Shown here: piece after piece, positions 1 to 5,900 of the stretch | How positions within the stretch are numbered: the stretch's first letter is position 1 | Layout: every line of letters begins with the position of its first letter | NCBI GenBank assembly: GCA_030040725.1 | Contig: JASHTD010000581.1 | Coordinates: 1 to 7,176, forward strand | DNA length: 7,176 nt | Direction: 5' to 3' | Source of the DNA: Candidatus Sulfotelmatobacter sp. | Lineage (GTDB): Bacteria > Acidobacteriota > Terriglobia > Terriglobales > Acidobacteriaceae | Position numbers and translations under genes: made by a program | Notes under the pieces: generated by a model | Told to the model about the DNA's origin: nothing | The model's database searches: none | Seen by the model: the letters and a program-made list of their open reading frames with translations, nothing else

Positions 1-1556
1 ACCGGCTCGTGAATGAAGTTGATTCCGAACTTGAACGCGTGATCACGCACGACGTGGGTTAAATCGTAGCGAAACTGATATTTCTCCTGATTGCGCAGGT
101 CCGGGAAAAGAGTGATCGGAGTGGCGAATTGATTGTCGCCGAAGGTCTCGAAGCCGGAAATCGTGAGCGCTGTGGAACTGAAAGGAAACGCCAGCGCGAA
201 ACCAAGGTCGGAATTTCGCGTCTGCGTGAGGTGCAGCAAGCTGGCGTCGAGAACCAGATTGCCAAGCCAGCTGGAATTGAAAGCATAGGTATTGCTGAGG
301 GCGATGTTTCCGTAATTGTTGTGCGTCAACAGGCCGGTTGATGGCAGTGTGCCTTGCTCGACCAGAGCGTGGTGCGTGGTGTAGCTGTCTTCCGATGCAC
401 GCAGAAACCAGTTCGACTTTGAGGATTGCGCCCAGTCGAAGCGCATCGAGCCGAGAAAATCCAAAAAAGGAATCGGCACGGTTGCGGGAGTGGCGATCGA
501 AGGAACGCCGGTGATCAAGCCTTGCGAGGCCATCTGCGCCAGGGCATTGAACTGGGTCATGCTCGCCGGGCTGTACGCGATGCTTGCATGTTCGTTAACG
601 TTCTCGAAAGAAGTAAAAAACCAGACTTTGTTTTTCGCGATGGGCCCGCCGAGCGTTGCAACGTAATTTTGCCGCGAGAATGGCTGCTTCGGATTGTGAA
701 CGCAAACGCCGTTTGCGCAGGTCTCGGCCGGGTTCTCGATGGGGAAGCGTGCATTAAGACCTGCGTCTCGTTCATAAAAAGCCGCGTCGCCGTGCCAGTC
801 GTTGGTACCGCGCCTGGTCGTAATCACGACCGATCCCGCGGTGGTCCAGCCCGTGTCGGCCTCTTCATTCGAGGTGCGCATGGCAAATTCCTGGATGGCG
901 TCGGGGGAGAAATTCTGCAGGAAGCCCCCGATCCAGTCATCGGAGTTGTCGGCGCCATCGACGGAAAGTTCGTTGTTCAAGCCGGAGCTTCCGCCTGTAG
1001 AGACAGCCGTAATGCGTGCTTTCGTGGGATCGGACGGCTCAACTGGCTCGGTCCCGGGAACCAGATAGGCGATGTTCGCGAAGCTACGCGCGGGCAACGG
1101 CATGGTTTCCAGATCCTGCGTGCCTACGACACCCCCACGCACCGCGCTCGAAGTGTCAAGGGGTTGGGTTGTAATTGAGGAGCTTTCCGCACGCACATTG
1201 ACGCTCTGCTGCACAGAAGAAGGTTTTAGGGTGACGGCGATATCGTGGACGGTAGCGACGGCAACTGCGACCTCGGCTTCTGCCGGAGCGAATCCTGTCG
1301 CTGTTACCGTGATGCGGTAATCTCCGGGAAGAAGATCGTCGAGGCGAAACTCGCCGCGATCTTCGCTGTGGACTTGACGTTGCAGCGACGAGCCCGTTAG
1401 CCGCGCGACGATTTCAGCGGCAGGAATCCGCGCGCCGCTCGTGTCTTGCACCGTGCCGCGCAAGGAGCCCCGGGAGGTCTGGGCATGGAGAATCGGGCTG
1501 AAAAGAGCCGCCAGCAACGCCAGCGGAAAGGCAGCAAGACGCCAATTGGATTTCAT
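1..1556 (-). CDS. Oar-like TonB-dependent outer-membrane receptor, N-terminal part (runs off left edge)
   Basis: This reading frame has no stop from the ATG at 1556 down to base 3, giving 518 codons; the C-terminal barrel lies outside the window. Residues 1-25 form a signal peptide (charged MKSNWR, hydrophobic core, cleavage after LHA, mature start QTS). Residues about 28-112 match a carboxypeptidase-regulatory-like beta-sandwich: GSLRGTVQDTSGARIPAAE, then GEFRLDDLLPGDYRITVTATGF. A plug-like region follows at about 130-250, with a VDGADNSD stretch near 199-206 and VVITTRRGTNDWHG at 243-256. The start of the barrel has the family-typical LGGPIAKNKVWFFTSFE at 302-318. Proteins of this architecture sit in the outer membrane and are thought to import large or complexed substrates with TonB energy; the substrate cannot be told. 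No clear Shine-Dalgarno sequence precedes the ATG, but the signal peptide fixes the start well. The aldo/keto reductase gene lies 82 bp upstream in the same direction. Confidence 0.92.
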   Translation of the reverse strand, partial: MKSNWRLAAFPLALLAALFSPILHAQTSRGSLRGTVQDTSGARIPAAEIVARLTGSSLQRQVHSEDRGEFRLDDLLPGDYRITVTATGFAPAEAEVAVAVATVHDIAVTLKPSSVQQSVNVRAESSSITTQPLDTSSAVRGGVVGTQDLETMPLPARSFANIAYLVPGTEPVEPSDPTKARITAVSTGGSSGLNNELSVDGADNSDDWIGGFLQNFSPDAIQEFAMRTSNEEADTGWTTAGSVVITTRRGTNDWHGDAAFYERDAGLNARFPIENPAETCANGVCVHNPKQPFSRQNYVATLGGPIAKNKVWFFTSFENVNEHASIAYSPASMTQFNALAQMASQGLITGVPSIATPATVPIPFLDFLGSMRFDWAQSSKSNWFLRASEDSYTTHHALVEQGTLPSTGLLTHNNYGNIALSNTYAFNSSWLGNLVLDASLLHLTQTRNSDLGFALAFPFSSTALTISGFETFGDNQFATPITLFPDLRNQEKYQFRYDLTHVVRDHAFKFGINFIHEP

Positions 1557-1638
1557 CTGAGCAGAAAAAGACTAGACTGCTCGCGCGTTTTACTACCAGC
1601 AGTCGTAGGATGTACCGAAAATGCTCGCGGGTCGCCGG

Positions 1639-2610
1639 TCAATCCGACCAGGGTTGCGGTGTGCGGTCCCAGCGATGATGCTTCAGCTCGTTTAGTAGGC
1701 GGGCATTGAGTGGGCCGGCATCACTGGCCGCAATATTGTCGCGCACATGTTCGGGTTTGCGCATGCCAACGATGGTCGTGCTCACCGCCGGATGGGACAA
1801 AATAAAGCGCAGCGACATTTCCGGCAGCGTCATTCCTTCGGGCAAAGCCTTCTTGAGTTTTTCCACGCGCTGAATAGTATTGGTGAGATTTTCGGGACCA
1901 AAGTACAGGGCGCGCCAGTCATCTTTCGGGAAGCGGGTTTCAAGACTCATCTTGCCGCCGAGGCTGCCTTCATCGAGCGGCACACGCGCAATCACGCCCA
2001 CGTTGAGTTCCTGGCACAACGGCAGGAGCTCGTCTTCCGGAGCCTGATCGAAAATGTTGTAAATGACTTGCACCGCGTCAACCAATCCGGTGTGGAGTGC
2101 TTTGATGCCATTTTCCGGTTCCCAGCGGTTCAAGCTCAGGCCGAAATATTTGATCCATCCGCCATCTTTCAACTTTTCGACCGTCGAGCGAAATTCCGGT
2201 TCATCGGTCCAGCTGTCGTCCCACACATGGAATTGCAGTAAGTCGATGGAATCGGTGCGAAGCTTCTTGCGAATCGCATCCGCATAGTGAAGCACGTGGT
2301 CTGCAGGAAAAACATCTTTGTATTTGTAGCTGGGAAGCGCGGGCCATTTGTCATTCTTGGGAGGAATCTTAGAAGCCGCATACAGACGCTTGTTAGGATT
2401 GCTCGCCATGGTTTGGCCGAGCAGTCCGTCGCTCTTGCCCTCGCCATAAGCCCAGGCGGTATCGAAAAAATTGCATCCGGAGTCGATCGAAAGCTGCAGC
2501 GAAGTCAGAGATTGCTGGTCATCGGAGCCACTCCAGCCGCTCATGCCCCAGAGTCCATAGGCTATGTCGCTGACCTGGAATCCGGTGCGGCCCAACTTGC
2601 GGTATTTCAT
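1639..2610 (-). CDS. aldo/keto reductase family oxidoreductase
   Basis: A complete 323-aa protein, the usual length for this (alpha/beta)8-barrel family of NAD(P)H-dependent cytosolic carbonyl reductases. The opening MKYRKLGRTGFQVSDIAYG is the typical N-terminus. The catalytic tetrad is visible: Asp50 and Tyr55 in FFDTAWAYGEGKSD, Lys81 in AASKIPPK, and His128 in DLLQFHVWDD. Late cofactor-site elements are also present: PLDEGSLGGK near 211-220 and TTIVGMRKPEHVRDN near 278-292. The frame stays open upstream for another 60 codons. I chose the ATG at 2610 because the family starts there and an AAGGA element lies 9 bases upstream; the upstream extension has no family resemblance. The next gene upstream is divergent, so this gene needs its own promoter in the gap 2611-2823. 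The receptor gene follows 82 bp downstream and could be read through, but nothing links their functions. The physiological substrate is unknown. Confidence 0.95.
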   Translation of the reverse strand: MKYRKLGRTGFQVSDIAYGLWGMSGWSGSDDQQSLTSLQLSIDSGCNFFDTAWAYGEGKSDGLLGQTMASNPNKRLYAASKIPPKNDKWPALPSYKYKDVFPADHVLHYADAIRKKLRTDSIDLLQFHVWDDSWTDEPEFRSTVEKLKDGGWIKYFGLSLNRWEPENGIKALHTGLVDAVQVIYNIFDQAPEDELLPLCQELNVGVIARVPLDEGSLGGKMSLETRFPKDDWRALYFGPENLTNTIQRVEKLKKALPEGMTLPEMSLRFILSHPAVSTTIVGMRKPEHVRDNIAASDAGPLNARLLNELKHHRWDRTPQPWSD

Positions 2611-2619
2611 AGGATGAAA

Positions 2620-2624
2620 TCCTT
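2620..2624 (-). promoter_or_regulatory. ribosome binding site of the aldo/keto reductase gene
   Basis: The minus strand reads AAGGA here, nine bases before the ATG at 2610. It decides the start against the longer open frame that extends up to 2790. Confidence 0.6.
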
Positions 2625-2823
2625 GCAGAGAGTATGTGCAACCACTCATGCTAGCAGTTCCGGCACGGGCTACGCGGAGGCCAACAAAAGCCTGGCGTCG
2701 TAATCTCACCGGAATGACATGGACTTCGGGGAAAGTTCTTCGTTCTGCGTTATCGCGCCAAAGTGCGCCAATGTTCGATATCAAACGCACGTATTCAATG
2801 ATTTCTTGGTATGGTGACTGTTC

Positions 2824-2997
2824 ATGGAAACATCCCAGGATTCCAACCGCATCTGCTGGATCTGCGGCAAGCTTGTATCGTTAGAGCAGTGCAAGATCGA
2901 CGAGCACGGCATGGCGGTCCACGAAGACTGCTACACCACCCGGATCACGCCACCACAGAGACTTCCCAAACTGCCAAACAAATCAACGCGAGTCTAG
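2824..2997 (+). CDS. small CWICGK-type Cys/His protein, putative zinc-binding (57 aa)
   Basis: The frame ATG 2824 to TAG 2995-2997 encodes 57 residues. Residues 11-36 contain CWICGK, then Cys23, His28, His33 and Cys36, a spacing of C-x2-C-x8-C-x4-H-x4-H-x2-C. Such spacing suggests a compact treble-clef or zinc-ribbon-like fold binding one zinc ion. The tail (37-57) is basic and proline-rich (ITPPQRLPKLPNK). GGTGA at 2813-2817 lies six bases before the ATG and is a reasonable ribosome binding site. Short hypothetical proteins with CWICGK and HEDCY motifs are, from memory, common in acidobacterial genomes; no function is known to me. It may be a nucleic-acid-binding or regulatory protein, but that is conjecture. 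It is divergent from the aldo/keto reductase gene and is followed after 130 bp by another tiny gene on the same strand. Confidence 0.75.
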   Translation: METSQDSNRICWICGKLVSLEQCKIDEHGMAVHEDCYTTRITPPQRLPKLPNKSTRV

Positions 2998-3127
2998 GAG
3001 GCCACCAAACAATGCATGCGGTTTTTTAGATGCATGTTATTGAAAGTTTGGGATCAGTGCCAGCGTTGTGGGTGTTTCAATGAGAACAGGCAGTACCGCT
3101 GATCATTAATGTGCAGGAGGTTCTGAA
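2998..3127 (+). other. 130-bp spacer between two small genes, with short inverted repeats
   Basis: No gene is seen here. ATGCATG occurs at 3012-3018 and again at 3030-3036. ATTGAAA at 3039-3045 is matched by its complement TTTCAAT at 3075-3081. GATCAG at 3052-3057 is matched by CTGATC at 3099-3104, extendable to 8 pairs with one G-T pair. The last two pairings interlock. The stretch ends in the strong ribosome binding site of the 55-aa gene. It may contain that gene's promoter or a structured leader, but no convincing -35/-10 pair stands out. Confidence 0.35.
3115..3120 (+). promoter_or_regulatory. strong ribosome binding site of the 55-aa gene
   Basis: AGGAGG stands seven bases before the ATG at 3128. 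It is a full Shine-Dalgarno match at ideal spacing and is the main support for translation of this short frame. Confidence 0.75.
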
Positions 3128-3295
3128 ATGAATTGTGAAAATCCGCCGAACGGCATCATGCGCGACAAAAAGGACGAGATGAAAGCTCCCTCATCCCGGC
3201 TGACCGACGAGAAAATTTCGGATGAATCGGGTACCGAGGCGACAGCTGACCGGGCGTTGGCGCCCGCCGGCCTGAAAAATCCCTTCTGGAACTGA
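3128..3295 (+). CDS. small charged hypothetical protein (55 aa)
   Basis: The frame runs from ATG 3128 to TGA 3293-3295 and encodes 55 residues. I do not recognise the family. The protein is rich in charged and small residues (MRDKKDEMK at 11-19, LTDEKISDES at 25-34), has one cysteine (Cys3), no hydrophobic segment and no signal peptide, and ends in LKNPFWN. It looks largely disordered apart from the aromatic C-terminal patch, and is probably cytosolic. Evidence that it is a real gene is positional: a perfect AGGAGG seven bases before the start, and a strong hairpin terminator beginning 24 bases after the stop. It may share a transcript with the 57-aa Cys/His gene 130 bp upstream, which has no terminator of its own that I can see. 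In-frame ATGs at codons 11 and 18 are less well placed for the ribosome binding site. Confidence 0.65.
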   Translation: MNCENPPNGIMRDKKDEMKAPSSRLTDEKISDESGTEATADRALAPAGLKNPFWN

Positions 3296-3319
3296 AGGTT
3301 TCTAAAAACTGGTTTGAGC

Positions 3320-3351
3320 AAAAGCTTGCCGTGATCGCGCGGCAAGCTTTT
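3320..3351 (+). terminator. intrinsic terminator, possibly bidirectional
   Basis: A perfect 12-bp inverted repeat (AAAAGCTTGCCG at 3320-3331, complement at 3340-3351) encloses an 8-base loop and runs into TTTTTCTTT on the plus strand. It ends the small plus-strand genes. On the minus strand the stem also ends in TTTTT, so it could terminate the convergent hom transcript, whose stop codon lies 84 bases before the hairpin. Confidence 0.9.
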
Positions 3352-3435
3352 TCTTTAAGGGGGTCTTTTTCGCCGTTACTTCCACAATAACCTTCCCGGC
3401 GTAAGTCTTCCCACGGCGACTCTTCGGCAGCACAA

Positions 3436-4782
3436 CTATTGCAGGATCGGCAAGCAGAGGCAAGGTTTCGTGGAGAAGTCGAGGCCAGACATCTTCTCGA
3501 GTGCGGGATGAAGTTGCGCATCGCGGCAGGGTTCGATCGTAATCACGAACGGCAGCGCGCTTTTTTCGAAGCCCGGCTTCTGCAGAACCGAGTCGATATT
3601 TAACTGATGCGCGGAAAGAATTGCCGCCAGGCTGGCGATAATTCCCGGCTGGTCTTTCACCCAGAAGCGCAAGTACCACGGAGTTTCAAAATCACAACTC
3701 ACTTTCGGTGAAGCCAGCCGCAGAGCGCGTTGCGCGCGCGGTTGCGCGGAAATATTTTCGGCAACGAACATCAAATCCGAGACGACAGCAACAGCTGTGG
3801 GATCGCCTCCTGCGCCGGCACCCAGGAAAGCTACGTCGCCCCCGTACTTGCCTGAGGTCAAAACCAAATTCAGGTTGCGCTGCACGCGCCCGAAGGGAGA
3901 AGACGTCGGAACCAGGCTGGGGCCAACGTCGGCAAACAAGGTTTCCTGCTGGAGATCGGCGCGGGAAATCTGCCGGATGGTGCACTCGAGTTCAGCAGCG
4001 TAATCGAAATCAACCGCATCGATTGTGCGAATGGTTCGCGCACGAATCGCTTCCGGGGGAACTCGGGTCTGTAATCCGGCGAGCGCGAGAATTGAAAGCT
4101 TGGCGCGGGCATCGCCGCCGTCGAGGTCTTCGCTGGCGTCAGCTTCGGCGTAACCGCGTGCCTGGGCTTCTTCGAGAGCCTCGCTGAAGGGAATACGTGC
4201 CGTCTCGATGCGGCTCAGAATATAGTTGCAGGTGCCATTCAAAATTCCGGCGATGCCGTGCAGGTGGTCTCCGCAGAGCCCGGTGCGCAAGGCAGGAAGA
4301 ACCGGAACGCCACCGGCGACGGAGGCGCCAAACTCAAGCTGGCAGCCATTTTCTCCGGCCAGTTGCAGTAACTCCGGTCCGCGCCGCGCGATCAGTTGTT
4401 TGTTCGCCGTGACCACCGACTTGCCCGCTTTCAATGCGCGGCGGACCAGGTCTTCCGCGGGATGCAAGCCGCCGATTAATTCGACCAGGATTTCTGCGTC
4501 CGAATTAAGAACCGAGTCGAAGTCGTCGGTCCAGGTAACATCACTCGGAACCCAGGCCTGCTTCTTGCGCTCGAAATTGCGATTGCAAATGTGTGTCAGG
4601 CGAAGAGAGGTGTCATTGCGTTCACAAAGAATCTTTGCCACCGCGCGGCCGACGGTTCCGAAGCCCACCAGCGCAACGCGGGGCGGGCGAATGCGGTCGC
4701 CTGGGATCGGATCTGGATCGGTGGCCGTTGCTGGCCTTGGGCGAGTCTCGTGCAATGCCTGCTCCCTGAAATCGATTCTCAT
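3436..4782 (-). CDS. hom: homoserine dehydrogenase with C-terminal ACT domain
   Basis: The product (448 aa) reduces L-aspartate-4-semialdehyde to L-homoserine with NAD(P)H, the branch point towards threonine and methionine. Order of parts: a Rossmann fold with GFGTVG at 40-45; SVVTANKQL at 122-130, whose Lys128 fits the conserved active-site lysine; FGASVAGGVP at 151-160; GILNGTCNYIL at 179-189; and YAEADASEDLDGGDARAKLS at 211-230. In the last motif Glu213, Asp224 and Lys228 fit the substrate-binding and catalytic residues of the family. An ACT domain from about 368 (WYLRFWVKDQPGIIASLAAIL) suggests allosteric feedback, classically by threonine. It is monofunctional, with no aspartate kinase domain. 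The N-terminal 30 residues are proline- and charge-rich and unusual. An earlier in-frame ATG exists at 4824; I prefer 4782, preceded by GGTG, but the start is uncertain. No other threonine-pathway gene is adjacent; the gene stands alone between a divergent and a convergent neighbour. Confidence 0.95.
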   Translation of the reverse strand: MRIDFREQALHETRPRPATATDPDPIPGDRIRPPRVALVGFGTVGRAVAKILCERNDTSLRLTHICNRNFERKKQAWVPSDVTWTDDFDSVLNSDAEILVELIGGLHPAEDLVRRALKAGKSVVTANKQLIARRGPELLQLAGENGCQLEFGASVAGGVPVLPALRTGLCGDHLHGIAGILNGTCNYILSRIETARIPFSEALEEAQARGYAEADASEDLDGGDARAKLSILALAGLQTRVPPEAIRARTIRTIDAVDFDYAAELECTIRQISRADLQQETLFADVGPSLVPTSSPFGRVQRNLNLVLTSGKYGGDVAFLGAGAGGDPTAVAVVSDLMFVAENISAQPRAQRALRLASPKVSCDFETPWYLRFWVKDQPGIIASLAAILSAHQLNIDSVLQKPGFEKSALPFVITIEPCRDAQLHPALEKMSGLDFSTKPCLCLPILQ

Positions 4783-5051
4783 TTTTATCACACCCGATTG
4801 GAAGACCTGATGTATCAGACCCATCGGACCACTGCGCCTGGCTATCGGATGGATGCTTTATCGGAATGGAAAACACACCGCAGGCGGCTTGCCCAGCGCG
4901 TTCCGCATCAAAGCTTGGTAAGATGTTGGATTCCACTGCAGGCGGGGCGATTCCAGCCTGTAAAGAGTCACAAGCGGAGCCTGGATTAACGGCGCCTCTC
5001 CATGCCGAGCGCTGCGGTCCGCCACTACGCCCGGATATGGGAGGAGAATGG
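4783..5051. promoter_or_regulatory. divergent control region between hom and the outer-membrane barrel gene
   Basis: The 269 bp must hold promoters for both flanking genes, though no clean -35/-10 pair is evident. The near-identical heptamers CATCGGA (4822-4828), TATCGGA (4843-4849) and TATCGGA (4859-4865) lie in one orientation. A dyad CTGAT-GT-ATCAG lies at 4807-4818, within 40 bases of the hom start. These could be regulator binding sites. The barrel frame is open back to an ATG at 4866, but that extension has no signal-peptide character and I treat it as untranslated leader. Confidence 0.4.
5039..5046 (+). promoter_or_regulatory. strong ribosome binding site of the outer-membrane barrel gene
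   Basis: GGGAGGAG ends five bases before the ATG at 5052 and eight before a second ATG at 5055. It supports a start directly before the signal peptide rather than the ATG at 4866. Confidence 0.75.
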
Positions 5052-5873
5052 ATGATGGGAAAGTTCGCTACTGCGAGTGGGCTAATACTGCTGCTTCTCG
5101 CAGTTTTCGCTCTATCCGGTGTTTTTACGCCGCGGGCATTCGCCCAGACCTCAGCGGATCAGGCACCCGCCACTACGCCCACGACTCCAGCGACTAACGG
5201 GCAGCAGCCCACGACTTCAAACCCGCAATCCCCCGGGGCGGAGGAAGAACAGTCGGTGGAAGAAGGAATCTCGCTGCGGAAAAAGGAACATAACCATAAG
5301 AATTGGAGCTACAACGTTGGCGCAGGCGCGAATGTCGATAGCGGTGCGACCAAGTCATTTGTGCGCGGCGGCGGACTCGGAGGCATGATCGGAGTAGCTC
5401 GCAATGCTAATCGATATCTTGGACTGCGCGCCGACGCGATTTACGAAGACCTGCCGTTGAAGCAATCGAGTATTGCCATTACCGGAGCGACCAGCGCCAC
5501 CAGCTATCTTCTGGCGGGCACACTTGGCCCCATCATCAACATTCCTGTGAGCAGCACTTTCGGTGGATACGTGCTGTTTGGCGCCGGTTTCTTTCATCGC
5601 GCCGGCAGCCTGAACAACGACACCACACTTCCAGGTTCGGCCTGCACTTCATTCTGGACCTGGTGGCAAGGGCAGTGTTTCAACGGCAGCCTGCCGCTCA
5701 ATGGGCATTTCGTGAATACAAGCCAGAACCAATTTGGCTATGACGTTGGAGCCGGTGTGACGCGCAAGATGCCGAGCGGCGTGGAAGTCTATGCAGAGTT
5801 CCGCCTGATGCATGGCTCCAATAACGGTACGACAACGGATCTGCGGCCGATCACGGTCGGTGTGCGCTGGTAG
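5052..5873 (+). CDS. outer-membrane beta-barrel protein, small 8-strand type
   Basis: The product is 273 aa. Residues 1-31 are a signal peptide: Lys4, a hydrophobic stretch at about 10-25 (LILLLLAVFALSG), and cleavage after AFA31 to leave a mature start at QTS. A Pro/Thr/Gln-rich, then acidic linker spans about 32-72. From about 84 the pattern of alternating aromatic and small residues gives roughly eight beta strands (84-95, 103-118, 122-133, 150-165, 170-185, 227-240, 244-255, 264-273). The last ends in a terminal Trp (PITVGVRW), the usual recognition end for the BAM complex. The size fits OmpX/OmpA-barrel-like proteins, likely a structural or surface role rather than a specific pore. A probable surface loop carries Cys198 and Cys209 around a tryptophan-rich patch (FWTWWQGQ), plausibly disulfide-bonded. 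ATG 5052 or 5055 could be the start. The downstream gene is convergent at 27 bp. Exact function is unknown. Confidence 0.85.
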   Translation: MMGKFATASGLILLLLAVFALSGVFTPRAFAQTSADQAPATTPTTPATNGQQPTTSNPQSPGAEEEQSVEEGISLRKKEHNHKNWSYNVGAGANVDSGATKSFVRGGGLGGMIGVARNANRYLGLRADAIYEDLPLKQSSIAITGATSATSYLLAGTLGPIINIPVSSTFGGYVLFGAGFFHRAGSLNNDTTLPGSACTSFWTWWQGQCFNGSLPLNGHFVNTSQNQFGYDVGAGVTRKMPSGVEVYAEFRLMHGSNNGTTTDLRPITVGVRW

Positions 5874-5900
5874 ATTTTCGTGCAGAAGATTTTCGCGAGA

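Noticed and set aside
426..1178. A 250-codon open frame on the plus strand inside the receptor gene.
   Set aside because: It is antisense to a well-supported receptor frame, has a skewed Arg/Gly-rich composition and no recognisable domain.
1557..1638. TGCTCGCG repeated at 1578-1585 and 1622-1629, and a short CTAC/GTAG hairpin, between the reductase and receptor genes.
   Set aside because: Two 8-bp copies and a 4-bp stem are too little to support a terminator or a regulatory site.
1639..2610. A functional link between the aldo/keto reductase and the downstream receptor as a sugar or glycan uptake unit.
   Set aside because: Only shared direction and an 82-bp gap support it; no glycoside hydrolase, transporter or regulator lies beside them.
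2611..2790. An in-frame 60-residue N-terminal extension of the aldo/keto reductase, with an Arg-Arg pair and a later TASMSGC.
   Set aside because: It suggests a twin-arginine or lipoprotein signal at first sight, but it lacks a hydrophobic core, and the AAGGA element plus family alignment place the start at 2610.
4783..4865. A possible methionine- or threonine-pathway riboswitch or attenuator before hom.
   Set aside because: I could not find a conserved riboswitch core, a Thr/Met-rich leader peptide or a terminator hairpin on the minus strand here.
4866..5051. A 62-codon in-frame extension of the outer-membrane barrel gene starting at the ATG at 4866.
   Set aside because: It would put a polar stretch before the signal peptide and ignores the strong GGGAGGAG just before 5052.
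5872..5895. AGATTTTCG repeated twice, 15 bases apart, at the end of the barrel gene.
   Set aside because: A short direct repeat overlapping a stop codon with no hairpin or T tract is probably chance; no terminator could be supported between the two convergent genes.
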